Positions 11,191 to 23,398 of a DNA stretch of 64,000 nucleotides are shown here, in pieces. A program made the position numbers and the translations under genes. Source of the DNA: Hanleya hanleyi (lineage: Eukaryota > Mollusca > Polyplacophora > Lepidopleurida > Hanleyidae); contig JAVTVY010037243.1 in assembly GCA_036873755.1 (NCBI GenBank), forward strand, positions 96,854 to 160,853. The letters run 5' to 3'. The stretch's first letter is position 1. Each line of letters starts with the position of its first letter. Under the pieces are notes generated by a model. The model was not told the DNA's origin. It searched no databases and saw nothing but the letters and a program-made list of their open reading frames with translations.

Positions 11191-12490
11191 CGGTATAAGT
11201 TCCCTAAGTATTCGCGACCCTAAGTAAATTCGAAAACGGGTATTTTTCGCCAAGTCACGTGACACTGTTCCCTAAGTAATCGAAAACGGCCCATTCGCGA
11301 AAAACCGCGGTCCTTACTATTCGAAAATCTCCCATTTATCGTGGTCGCGAGATTGATAATATTATGTAGTTGTGCGATGGAAAAACTTCCAGATCAACGA
11401 GTTTCATTAGAATTAGTATTTGATAAACCTTGCAAACTTTTTTAGCATTTTGAACATAACCAATTGTAACAACTAAGTTGATTTTCATTATGTCTCAAAC
11501 GAAATGTATCCAATGTTTAAACAGCGATTTCTCATGGTCATAAATTGGGAATATTGCCGATTTACGGGGACGTGCGATATTAAACAATGCCGATTGAAGA
11601 GAGCATACATTCAATATTATACTGAAAATATCAAAATGAAGAACTGGAAGTTACGTTTCACTCGGTCTTAAAAAAATATAATGCTGAAGTTTGACCGGAC
11701 ATTTGAACCACGGATTTTCTTAGTCGCGGGGTAGAGATTTACGATCAACCCCAACCCCAAGTTGCATTAATTTTGGCGACTGTACGCCATGTGCGCCTCA
11801 CCCTAAAACCAGAAACGCGCTTGTTTGGGTCCGACTTCAGAATTTTTTTTCCGAAGACGCGAATGTTGAGATTCCCAGCTATTATACTAAAAACATATTT
11901 TGTACTGTTCAGACAAAAATAATTTAGAAACGTATCATTTCCAACGAACGCGGCGATTCAGAATATTTTACGGCCGTGGAAATCGCGGTGATGCATATAC
12001 CGAAAGAAGTTTGCGCTCTTGTATTCAACAATATTTTTGAGTGAGTTTTTTACATTATTACTATTAGTGAAGATATTACTATACTTCTGACTTGATTATT
12101 GCCACAAAAGTTGAATGTCGGAAGAGACGTTTACGTAAGATAGCCGAGATCATAGGCGCTAATTTGATAGCAACTGAAGCGGAGGTCGGAATAGTGCATG
12201 GGGTTGAGATTAAAAGTTAAATCAAAGTACTTAAAGTACTGATGTCGGGTTTACTTGCATCAGAGGAGTTTATTAGTCCCATATTTGGGAAGAATGGTGG
12301 TGTTCGCTTGACATAGGGAATCGTCCTCATGCTGTTCGGTTTGAAGGGCCAAACTTTCACTTTTATCAAAGGGATATGAAATGGACCATTTTGTACAGCC
12401 TTCATGCTGAATTATAAGACCCGAAATAATGAAGGACTGCAGATGCACGAACACGGATTTATGGCTCACTAAAGTTGGTAAGTTGGCTTA
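11190..12490. other. Intergenic, no gene recognised
   Basis: The stretch is AT-rich with occasional CpG-rich patches (11210-11345 with recurring CCCTAAGTA and CGAAAACGG words; 11940-12000). No frame shows protein-like sequence. Confidence 0.5.
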
Positions 12491-12494
12491 TTTT

Positions 12495-12694
12495 CGTATT
12501 TTTAGGCACTTTTCGGTGCGGATTTTCTCTTGTTACAAAAATAGGACACCTTTAACCAAAACCAATTTTAGCTATTTTGACCAACAAATAAGTCTAAATA
12601 TGATTTTGGTTAAAGGTGTCATAATTTTGCAACGAGAATTTTGGAGAGAAAATGTCGACTGTAAATGCACTGCCACCGAAAAGTGCAAAATACG
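12495..12694. mobile_element. 200 bp foldback, MITE-like
   Basis: Ends CGTATTTTTAGGCACTTTTC and its inverted partner GAAAAGTGCAAAATACG, with an inner pair GGACACCTTTAACCAAAA / TTTTGGTTAAAGGTGTC. The arms are imperfect. I see no clear target duplication. Confidence 0.45.
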
Positions 12695-12699
12695 GCAGG

Positions 12700-15600
12700 T
12701 TTGAACCACTGTAAGTCTGGTTGTGTTTGTCTGTAGATCTTGATTATTCTTTATCTTTATCTATTCAAATGGTCAATTTGGTACTTTTTAGACAAAAATT
12801 AGCCCCACCAGCTGTGTGTATCAAAAACGCATTGAGGACGATTCCCTATCTAAAGTGAAGATCATCTTTGTGATCTTGCACTATATATGAATCATAACTT
12901 TTGTTGTAAGGTAGCTTACCAAAGATTGAAAAATGTTCAAAAATATTAAAATTCATATTCGTAATAATAATTCATAAAGTGCCATATAGTTATAGAACAA
13001 CCTCAAGAATATGTGTGTAAAGTTTGTGTATCCTGTAATTTTTGTATGGCTCCGTAAAGGACCATCGCCGATATTGGACAGATCCACATTTGTTTGACAC
13101 ACTGTGTACGTTGCTGTCCTCTCACCGTGACGGGACAACCACAGTTATAATCATCCAGTCTCAGCCAATGTTCACTAAATTTGCATTTTCCCGGCATCGG
13201 CAAAATTAGCCCAAAGCTAAATTCCAAACCAACGAACAATGGCGACTGCAATTTGACCAGTTCAAATGGCGACTGTTCTGATACGTAAATTAGTACAGCT
13301 GTCGACATTATGACCTCGACCAATACACGTCACAGAATATGAATATTAATTCAGCGGGAAACAGTCACGAGTTTAGTTCAACCAATGGACTACACAAAAT
13401 ATGTAAATGAGCTGTCTGACCTCGTTCCAATCTGGCGAAGGGTCACCAGCAAACACGTTTCACGGCTGTTTGGATTTTTATTCCGCAATAAATTTCGCTG
13501 AACTTCAGAGAATAACTTAGCTTTTTCCACTCATTTTCCCGGACTCTGTACATATATTTCCTCTGACTTTCCATGTCCTTTCAACGAAATTCCATTACTC
13601 TTAGTGCGAGGCCTGTTGTGAATGCTGTAAGGGGCATCAAATGAGAACAGTCTCCGGGCAGGAGATCAAAACTACACATGTGCAGAAGAAAAAAGAAAAA
13701 CTGAAAAGTGATACTAATGTAGGGTTTACCCTTGGTAAACCCGACAAAAAAACTAATAGGTTTTCTGTCTACTTATTCTCTAAATTATACTGTCTGAAAT
13801 GTGAATGAATTTTGCTGAACCCATGAGGTAATATTAGATAAAAACACGGTTGTACATTTGGCTGTTTCGTCATCATCTATCGATCTGTCTTTCGTCAGAA
13901 ATATTCCAGAATACATTTACATCTGAAACAAATTGAACCAATTTTTTATTTTTTATTTTTCATGAAAGTCGTGATCTCACTGTTACGAAGGCATAATATA
14001 TGGAGGTTGTGTTGGCTGAATATACATGTATTATGAAGTGGGAACCGTGTACAAGCGAAAGTTTGGCCCACGTGCCATGCTATCCAAGTATTGATCACGT
14101 GATGTTATTGCAACTCCGTATGGCGGGAAAATGTACAACCAACACGTGGCATGCTGAAACTTTCATTCTTCCATGTCTGCAGACCCCACCTAAATTCTAT
14201 GAAAGTATTTTCATACATTTGTTAATAAAGGATCGAAGGGATACAGTGAATTGTTAGAATGGGCAAGCAATTCATGTCTTTCGTTTAGCCGCTATTCATG
14301 GCGGGATGAGCTCGTTCCAGCTGGGAAAATGGTATATCGTCTCAGACGAGTTGGCCCGGACATGGATCTCAGTCGAGTTGGCCCTGATATGGATCTTCAG
14401 ATAGTGTCGGGCGCTTGCTTAATTTGCTGTTCGTTTTATTGACATGAACAGTTTGAAAAGCCCTTCCACAATATTTCTCTATGAAGAGCAATCAAGAAAT
14501 TATTAGGTTTGTTTCTCAATCTGAAAATGACGTAATCTGTGTTTCTTCGTTAGATCGTTATATATTTTCACGTAAACATCATTGGCGTCACTGGGATAGT
14601 TGTGCCTAGTCTTCTCGGCCGTGAAAAAAATTCTGCAAGAGTTCAAGCATGCCCCGAAGACAAAATAAAGAAAATATCAGAAAATCTAAGTGACAGAATA
14701 TGCCCTTGCCTCGTATGTACTAATAAAACGATATACGCGAATTTGTGATTTTAAATTGGCCGGGCGTCCGATGAAACTTATCTCTTCATTGTCAGCCGAG
14801 TCAATTATTCGAACCTAATTTAATGGTTAAAGAGCAGAAATAATGCTTTATTTATCTTTTGATCAATTGCGAATTATTGCCTGACAAATCTAAACGCACA
14901 ACAAACATTTCCCGGGTTTTGCTTTGGGGTTTCCCCTCGACCACACGTGTTCGTACCACTGAACTTCGCCGAAGTATATTAGGCGTCATTCTACACACAA
15001 AGTATAGTGAATGTCTCGTGATTGTCGATCTTATTTCATTTAAGAGTGCTGTCTGGAGTAAATATCACAAAATTAAAGAAACACCACAGTCGACGTATTG
15101 TGACCTTTCATTGTCAAATGGTATGGGCATTTAATATGGGGACTCTAATTTACGAAAACGTCCGTTTTTACCTGCGGCACGCAGGTCTACGGGAGGCTCG
15201 CGTTGTTGTTGTTGTTGTTCTTGTTGTTCTTCTTCTTGTGACTTTTTGAAATACGCATGCGCTAAGAGAGTGTGATCTCTGCCACACTTTCCTTTTCAAT
15301 CTCACATGACAACACTGTCTTCAGGCACGTTTGAATTCATTTGCAACTATATTCGGTGGAATTAATTATTGCTTCGTTGATTTCCGTTCAGACTTCAATT
15401 CTCTTTCGTCAGTCGCTTAAAATCTGTCGGTCGTCACATCAGTCACTGTCTTCAGATATTACCATTTTCATTGAACAGTATTCACATGTATATACAATTT
15501 AAGATCCTTGGATTTCTTATATACCAAGGAAGATGAGCCGCAACCTTGTCAGTGGTTCAGCTAATTTGCATACAGTCACAGGCGACTGTCTTAGAAAGTA

Positions 15601-16720
15601 GAAAAATAAGTTCACTACTTCTAGTAATCATTTTATCTACCCAATCTAGATAAAACACAAATTGGTGAAGAAGCATAACAAATAACGCATTATCATTATG
15701 ATTAACATTGAATAATACTTGGTATCAAATTATAGATCATGCATCATAAAAACAAACGCAACAATTACGTTTCAGAAGTAAGCGGAACAACTCAGCAACT
15801 TTCACCGAATAAAGATGTTTAACTTTACCCCCAAGGAATTCGCATATATGGAAATATGTTTTGAAAGGAATAATAACTTAACCCTCTGTGGGAATCGAAA
15901 CAATGATCCTCCAATCCCTGGACTTGCACTTAATGTCTTAGCTATACCGACTCATTGATACTACTCAAAACTCGACTTTATGCGCAAATGATTTTATAAT
16001 ACATAAATGACTATGTAGTATTTAATGAGTCAGACAACCCTATGCGCGAACAATACAGTTGTGTAGTTATATTGTGTACTTTCGGTACATAGCTATTTCG
16101 AATGATCCTCTTTCGGAACACAGTCTCTCTATCCTCATTCTCGCAAGCCAGGGCTTTGCTTCGCTGGTATTGATGTTCTCGTCCTCTTCCGCACTCATAA
16201 TCCCTTTAGAATTGCATTAATCACTTCTGTAAAATCAATACTTATGTGTATCAGCAGACAATGGGCAGAAACATGTTGCATTTGACATCATTCTCTCAAG
16301 TCAGAGCCCATTTATGCTAGAACTTACTGGTTCTACACTTCACAATTTACGTTATTTTGTCAATCAGTCTTACGAATGAAATTACGTCATATATTAGCAG
16401 ATACTGACCATAAAAGCGATCTATTTGACCTCGTTGTCAAAAGCTATGACCTTGATTTCCTTGAGAGTTTTTAAAAATTATTTTGATACTTAGATACCTT
16501 TCATATTGACTTGGAAGTCGTTTTCGCGAATGCAATAATTTGATGTACCAAAAGATAATAACGAGAATTCGACATGATTCTCTTATACACACAGACCTTG
16601 TTTAGTGAACTAACCCTGAAATTTCGCACTTAAATCACCTTCCGAATGACTTAATGACAAACATACTCGCGAATTGACTATAGGAAGATATCCATAGATA
16701 CTGACAAGAAATGTTTCTTA
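12700..16720. other. Intergenic or 5' region of the small plus-strand gene
   Basis: There are no supported exons. Notable items are a hairpin at 13721-13742 (GGGTTTACC CTT GGTAAACCC), a 28 bp direct duplication at 14347-14400 (CGAGTTGGCCC...ATGGATCT), a GTT/CTT trinucleotide run at 15205-15238, and the NRF1-like site at 15255. Confidence 0.4.
15250..15275. promoter_or_regulatory. NRF1-like site, possible promoter of the small plus-strand gene
   Basis: TACGCATGCGCTAAG contains the palindromic GCATGCGC core of nuclear respiratory factor 1 sites, common in TATA-less animal promoters. It lies 1.5 kb upstream of the exon carrying the ATG, which begins with an acceptor and therefore needs a non-coding exon further left. 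Assignment to that gene is inference. Confidence 0.25.
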
Positions 16721-16780
16721 TTTGCAGAATTTGATTTAAAAAAAATAAAATTATCAACCTTCGAAAAGGCTTGACCAAAC

Positions 16781-19556
16781 ATGTCGGATGAGGTGATATC
16801 TCCTAAGGATGAAATAGGTAATCATTTGTATAGAAAGAGCAAACCATGTATTGATATTGGCTTGCTGCATGGAAAAGAGTGTCAAGGTACCGTATTTAGT
16901 TTGCAGATGATAACGCACATAAATGCAGAAACTTAATTTATTATTCTAATCGAATATCAAGACTGTCACAGGCGTCAATTTGAATCGTGAAAAATGTCAT
17001 TATGCCTCTTGAACAGTTCGATAAAGCCTTCAACCCCATTCCATAGTTTCACAGATCAAAGTGATAGACCTGATAATAAATTCATTGAAAATTAACTTTG
17101 AAGGAAATATAAATTTTTCATTTTGCTCGGCAAAGTAAGCGAGAAGGGAGACTGAAGAGTGTAGATGTTCGCGCTATGACTAAATCCTTGAAATTTGTTT
17201 GGATTTCCAAATATTTGAAAGCCTTTTTCATTTGCAAAAATCAACGGCTGAACCGAATGTTTTGAAACTTGGAATACACGATACTTGTACCAAGACATTG
17301 CCAAAGTGATCATTGTGACTTCGTCTGTCAATTCAGTATAGACGGCACGGACCAGTCAAAATTGTCGAAATTTGAACGGGAAAGTGAATATATATATATG
17401 GTATCAAACCTATTAGTCAATTCCTACAATTGTGGGTTAGAAGTTGAAAATTACTTCCCTTGGCATGAAAACACTTGCAGATGGCACTTTTTTTCTACAA
17501 TTACCACTACCTCCGCCGATATGTCTTTCACTGTATTATTGCCACTGCCGCAGGTTTTGACTACAATGTAGTCATTTCTCACTTGTTCTGAACTGACCTG
17601 CACAAACTATTCGGAAGTCGTCAGTTTTTCACGACTGCGATGTTCACTTCCGGTCATGAATACTTTGGGAACTTAACGTAACGATGTAACACAGGCTGGA
17701 CATAACAAAAGGGGCATGAACTTTGGGGAATGTACACCAAGACTCAATTTTAATAGGGTTCTGGGACACCAGGATATGGATGTGCATGACATGTTTAATG
17801 TTCCTGGGCAAGTTGTTAAGATATCTGGGCAACAAGAACGCTGTGACAATGGACCTAAAGGTGACAATACCCTTCGGCCAAAACTTGGCAGAGGGGTAAA
17901 AAAGTTAAAACTTCGACAAAAGCTTAACTTTTCAGTCACACCCTAGCACAGGCCCCAGTGTCTGGACAGTAGAATTTAAATTCAGTATAATTTAAATAAT
18001 TTAATTTTTTTTAAGTCATCCTATCCTCTCTGTATTACAGGATGACTTAAAAAAAATTAAATTATTTAAATTATACTGAATTTAAATTCTACTGTCCAGA
18101 CACTGGGGCCTGTGCACCCTAGGGGTATGCAAAAAATAAAATAATAAAGTATAATCAAAATAACCCCAATATGATAGGCTAAAAAGTCAGTTTCAGCTCT
18201 TAATTTTTTTTCATTTCAGATATACCGGTTAATACATTAAGTTTGGTAGACTACCACAATCCTGATATGTTTAAACTCCACAAATAATTCAGCTATTTAT
18301 GTCTGTTATGATTATTTCTCCAAACCTTGTAATCTTGCATGTTTAGTGCCAGATCAGATAGATATATTTCTAATTGTTGTCTGATGTGTAGGTGCCAATT
18401 CTGGCCATGTTGGTAATAAATGGACCTAATTTCAGGCCAGGACAGATATCAGGCCAGGACAGATATCAGGCCAGGACAGATATCAGCAATTAACAATATC
18501 CAGTATACCCTATTTCTTCTAATTTTTCGAACAGCATTTTTAGACTTTGAAGCAGAAAATAACCATCTTTATCTCAACTCAGGCAACATACTGTTATTTA
18601 TCCCAAGAACGTAAAAGACAGCTAGTGAAATTTGTAGAATGTTAGCATAATTTCTCTCTGCAGATGCCTGAAGTTACATTTTGCTGTCTGAATAATTAGA
18701 AGAAAGATGATAGCATCATTGCTCATGCACTTCAAATGGAGCCTCCAATCCCACTGTTATACTGTCTCCCAGATATAAACAACAAAACAGCTTAATATAA
18801 ATTGTTTTTATTAAAAGTTTGTATGGTATAGACAGTTATTAACAGTTACGCAGTAGATTTCAATGTTAAAAACATTCCTCAGATGGTCTCAGAGCCAGTG
18901 AGACTCCATTGCTAGCCACTAAAATATATTCTAAAAACACAATGAAACCAGAGACAGTTTTCATTAGAGTTGCCTCTGTTTTGCAAGGGATACACATAAA
19001 CAGACATGTAAAGCAAATGCTTGAGTGCTTTGTGTGTTTGAATCATCCAGAAAATCATGATACATGTAATTAATTTTGTGGATCAAACTTGGTCTGAAAT
19101 TGGTTAAGTTATCTGGTTGGAGCTCACTCTGGAAGGCTCAAATATTAATAAAAAAAAAAAAAAAATTAACTGTGGATCTGTTTGTATCCATCCCACATTG
19201 ATTGCCGACCATGGATTGACCTATGAGAGTGGCTATTTTTGGCAGACACTCAAAAGTCTATCCCCACTCAATACATGTATGGATTTAATCTGTGGAAAAA
19301 TTTCCCATGATAACTGTGTAGTGCATCACCACGTACAATAGCCATGTAACATTTTACCTGTAGTGGACAGATAAAGCAGTGATTTCCTTTTCTCCAGCTA
19401 GATCCGGATATTCTCACATTGAGTAAAAGTGGAGCCTACAGTTCTTACGAACTGGTCGGAATTCATGTGACTGAGCAGAAGCTCAAGTATCGTCGAGCTA
19501 AACTGAATCCGCTATTCAAACTCAAAGCAAGACTGCTGGTAGCTGACTTAATCTAA
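16781..19556 (+). CDS. Unrecognised small gene, about 73 residues, three coding exons
   Basis: I do not recognise this protein. Exon 16781-16817 opens with ATG in good context (A at -3, in-frame TGA upstream), encodes MSDEVISPKDEI and ends ATAG|GTAATC in phase 1. Exon 18220-18245 has a strong acceptor (TTTTTTTTCATTTCAG) and, with donor TTTG|GTAGAC, adds DIPVNTLSL in phase 1 to 0. Exon 19398-19556 has a textbook acceptor (TTTCCTTTTCTCCAG) and is open only in phase 0. It encodes LDPDILTLSKSGAYSSYELV, then GIHVTEQKLKYRRAKLNPLF and KLKARLLVADLI, then TAA. The last exon is the most convincing part; the 26-base middle exon is the weakest. A 5' non-coding part of exon 1 starts at 16728 after TTCTTATTTGCAG. 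The protein is basic at its C terminus, with no signal peptide or membrane segment. Confidence 0.45.
17660..17905. repeat. Dispersed molluscan-type repeat with hairpin tail
   Basis: It contains the CTCAATTTTAATAGGGTTCT / ATGGATGTGCATGAC unit also found at 10790-11170. It ends with GACAATACCCTTCGGCC AAAACTT GGCAGAGGGGTAA, a hairpin-forming tail that recurs at 62380-62416. Confidence 0.6.
17947..18114. mobile_element. hAT-type MITE, perfect palindrome with 8-bp target duplication
   Basis: 168 bp consists of two identical 76 bp inverted arms around a 16 bp loop. Ends are CACAGGCCCCAGTGTCTGGA and its exact complement. Both flanks carry the same 8 bp, CACCCTAG (17939-17946 and 18115-18122), the target-duplication length of hAT transposons. 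It has no coding capacity. Confidence 0.9.
18436..18487. repeat. Three tandem copies of an 18 bp unit
   Basis: CAGGCCAGGACAGATAT is repeated three times with almost no change. Confidence 0.85.
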
Positions 19557-19638
19557 ACCCAATCAGGTTTTTTTGAACAAAGAATGGATACTATCTAAGT
19601 CAGTTGGGCAGGTTGTGTGTGTGTGTGTGTCAAATTGC

Positions 19639-19644
19639 AATAAA
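19639..19644 (+). terminator. Polyadenylation signal AATAAA of the small plus-strand gene
   Basis: AATAAA lies 83 bases after the TAA at 19554-19556, just past a short (GT)n run. It makes the unrecognised gene converge on tensin tail to tail. Confidence 0.45.
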
Positions 19645-20568
19645 ATCAAGTCGAAGCATGAAATTTGCCTTTCGTCCATTTTGAAGAGGAAAAAATAGTA
19701 AACAACCTAAGACGGGTATACATATGGGAATAATTAAACATGAATCTAACAAGTCTGGAGCAGATTTTACATTCAAGCCGAAATTCTGAAATAAAAAATA
19801 TACACAATTACTATTAAAAAAGCAATGTGGCTACTGAAAACGCGTTCACACTATACATTCAAATGTTAAGTGTGTGATACATTTTACAAGGAGATAAATC
19901 ACTTTTTCGTAATATATTCACAACCGGACCCGACCCCGACATAAAAAGGTCATGAAGCATGCTCAGTGAACACCTGATTTGTATATAGGAAACTAAAAAC
20001 GGGCTAATGAAATAGTATCACCTATATTTGAGACGGGTAGTTATTTGTATAATAAGGACAACGTATGATGCCTCACATAATAACCTAACTGGGAAGAACA
20101 CAATCAGCATGAATCTCCATATCCTTGCAGCGCATGATGCACAATGGATGTATACATTACTACGACCAATCCACCAGTGAACCAGTTTATACATGGATAT
20201 AAAGCTGCATGGATACACAGCTGTGAGTGACATATGCCTGATGAACAACTGCTGATCATATCATCTATGGCATTAAACATAAAAACAAATTAAATCCAGG
20301 CATCACATTCACATTTTGAACAGAAAACTGCCCATTAGACTCGATAATTGTCCAATCAAGTTAACTGTCCAATCTAATTAAAAGGTGAAGTCATGTGACA
20401 CCAGTAAAATGTAATTGGCTGAAATCTGCAGCCAATTGCAATCAGACACAGTCAAATCATGTGACAAGGAAGAGCTTGCAACTGATTGGCTCAACCAAAA
20501 AGGGTGTGGCAAAGGCTTGTTCTTGGCTGTTCACTGTGAATTATTCCAACCAATCAGAATAATTACAG

Positions 20569-23250
20569 TTTATTTTCATCTCAAAAATCCTGTCCTCAGT
20601 CACTTTAGTAGTGAACCCTCCTATATTAGCACCAAAACAATCAAATGACAGCACTATTGAACCGGGAATTTGTTTTGGAGGAAATTTAACCCCTCATCCC
20701 TCAGATGAACTCTTTCTGTGTAGTAAATATCAAGACAGGTTTCATTTGAACTGTTCACAGGCTCAAATCAAAGCACATAACTTACCAACAAAGTGGTAAA
20801 ACATCAAAACACATATTCTGGAGGCAGGAATTGTGATTAGTTGTTAAACAGCAACATGCACACCCATCAAACCCCACCCCGCCCACTCCCCATCCAATGG
20901 CAAACTTATTATGTTGGTTTCATGTGAAGTTCACAGAACATTTACGAACAAGATACTAACATATCATAAATAATAATAATTAAGGTTCCCCCCCCCCCCC
21001 AAAAAAAAAACTTGCCAGGCACCATTTTTACCCAGCATTTGTTGAAACAATAATGCATATTTAATATTATATAAAAAAGTTACAACAGAAAAACTCCTTC
21101 ATTTCATAGAAGGAATTAATAATGCAATAATTACAACATGATTGAACTCATCAACAATGAGAGATTTTTAACAAACACATAAACAGACATGATCTGTCTA
21201 ACATCTAAATACTGCTGCCTCTAAATACACCCAACCAAAAAAAAAAAAAAACACACACTGGACTTCAGTTGCCATGGGAACAGCCAATCAAAATGTATGA
21301 TTAATCATAATTCATAGTAACATTAATGTGGCTGAGTAACCATAGCAACTTTGATAATCTCGAACCAGGCACTCATAAAATTATCAATGAAATTAACAGA
21401 ACACACATATATCGCTGCATGCAATATATCCGGGTAAAAATTTCTTTTTCAAATTTTTTAAAACTTTTATTTTACTTCCCTGAAACCTAAATAGTACCAG
21501 CTTGTTATGCAGGATATATTTATACAAATATATATTCACCATCATGTTGGGGTTCCTCAGGGTTAGATATATATATATAGATATATGTATATACAAGATG
21601 CTATAAATATATACCAACATAAATACACAGAAGGCAGCAGCTACAAATAGAAGCATTATTTTGAAAAACTAAGACGGCATCCGTTACACACGGGGGTAAA
21701 ATCATGGTATTTGTACCACAACAATCAGATCTTCATAATATCACTAGCTGTTATTTCTACCGACAGCTCTCAGTTTATCTCTGCAACACAACAGCACAGT
21801 CCAAATCTACTGACAGCTGCCAGCTTTTCTGTCCAACACAACAGCACAGTCCAAATCCACTGACAGCTATCAGCTTATCTGTCCAACACAACAGCACAGT
21901 CAAAATCTATTGACAGCTGCCAGCTTATCTGTCCAACACAACAGCACAGTCCAAATCCACTGACAGCTATCAGCTTATCTGTCCAACACAACAGCACAGT
22001 CAAAATCTATTGACAGCTGCCAGCTTATCTGTCCAACACAACAGCACAGTCCAAATCTACTGACAGCTGCCAGTTTATCTGTCCAACACAACAGCACAGT
22101 CCAAATCCACTGACACCTATCAGCTTATCTGTCCAACACAACAGCACAGTCCAAATCTACTGACAGCTGCCAGCTTATCTGTCCAATACAACAGCAAGGT
22201 CCGAATCTACTGACAGCTATCAGCTTAGCTGTCCAACACAACAGCACAGTTCAAATCTAAGGTCAGCTCAGCTTATCTCTCATACACAATAGCAAAGTCC
22301 AAATCAGCAGCTTGTCTCCCCTCTTCCAATAATGGCATATTCAAGCCAAATCTTCAAATTGTTAAAACCCTTCCTTCCCATTATCACAACAGTGGAATCC
22401 CCATGTATTGATCCGAACAGACTCAGCTGGTCTTCCCGTTGGAAAATAATGGTATGTGCCGACTGTGTCACAATGATCAAGTTTCATCTTTGACATTGAA
22501 CACAAGACCACTTATTTTCCTCCTTGCAAGTCGCACAATAAATATTTGAAAGCCTTAAATTCAACTTTTTCGATTTCGAAATGCCGATTATTTACAAACA
22601 AATAAAACTTCAATCTTGCACTACAAGAGAGGATATCCTAAAAGTTTATGCTGACCATGGCCTACGTTAACAATACAGACAAAACAGGGTCACAGGCTAA
22701 GTACAGAAGCACCGAAGAAGTTTAACATCATGTTGTCAGATGTCTGTCTTCGTGAAATGGAGACAGAACAATACAGTCATGCGAGTCATCGGTGCCCGCC
22801 GACCGAGCCTAAGTTGCCCTACCAAACGATGGCATGAACTCATGAATTAAGTACAGATGTGCACAGTACCAATCACTGGCACTAATCTCAAAAGATGAAG
22901 TAAGTTTACATCACACCACAAACTCGCTTGGTGACAATTTCAGGGTGCGTTTTCTGTCAACTGTTGTATGGCTTGATACAGGCAACGTTCCATCCAAATT
23001 GGAAGGAAACTGACGGGGATAACATATTTACATTGAATTGTAAAATGAGGCAAGATCGGACAAACAAAGAGTATGGCTTACGACAAATGTCCATTCACAA
23101 AAACCTGACTCCCGGCATTGAGGAATAATATGAAAATTATAGTCCTTTCATCGAGTCATATTCTGGCAGAAGATACTGGGGCAGATCTGTCCAAATGATG
23201 TCAAGGTCAAAGGTCAAGTGAAAACAGCCAATGGTGACAGAGGAGAGGGA
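20569..23250 (-). other. Probable tensin 3' untranslated region
   Basis: No coding signal follows the tensin stop on the minus strand. The first AATAAA hexamers downstream are at 21471-21466 and 20574-20569, so the 3' UTR is probably 1.8-2.7 kb. It would then include the 50 bp minisatellite at 21758-22262. Which signal is used cannot be told from sequence alone. Confidence 0.4.
21758..22262. repeat. 50 bp minisatellite, about ten copies
   Basis: The unit contains CTGACAGCTGCCAGCTTATC then TGTCCAACACAACAGCACAG, period 50 bp, with single-base variants. It lies in the likely tensin 3' UTR. Peptide frames through it are repeat artefacts. Confidence 0.85.
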
Positions 23251-23398
23251 TTATGACTTCACTTTGTTCTGACCAATCATAACTTTTGTTACAAAGTTCA
23301 CAATGGCAGAGGCAGGCTGTTCCGGGTCAAGTTCAGCAAACAGGTGACAGGAGTTGTCCGAAACTCCGCCTTGTTTTCTAGCTATGAATCCAAACAAC
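23251..23398 (-). CDS. tns: Tensin last coding exon (end of PTB domain, stop)
   Basis: This 148 bp exon is entered in phase 2. The acceptor is TTTCCACTTTCAG|GTTGTT. It encodes [40 protein letters not shown] and IGQNKVKS, then TAA at 23253-23251. The FGFIARK...[14 protein letters not shown] strand-helix ending is the tensin C terminus. Confidence 0.96.

Noticed and set aside
18651..18760. Exon after the good acceptor CTCTCTGCAG at 18650-18662
   Set aside because: All three phases close within 12 codons and no donor precedes the stops.
18807..18812. AATAAA on the minus strand as tensin polyadenylation signal
   Set aside because: It lies beyond the last exon of the converging plus-strand gene and beyond nearer signals at 21471 and 20574.
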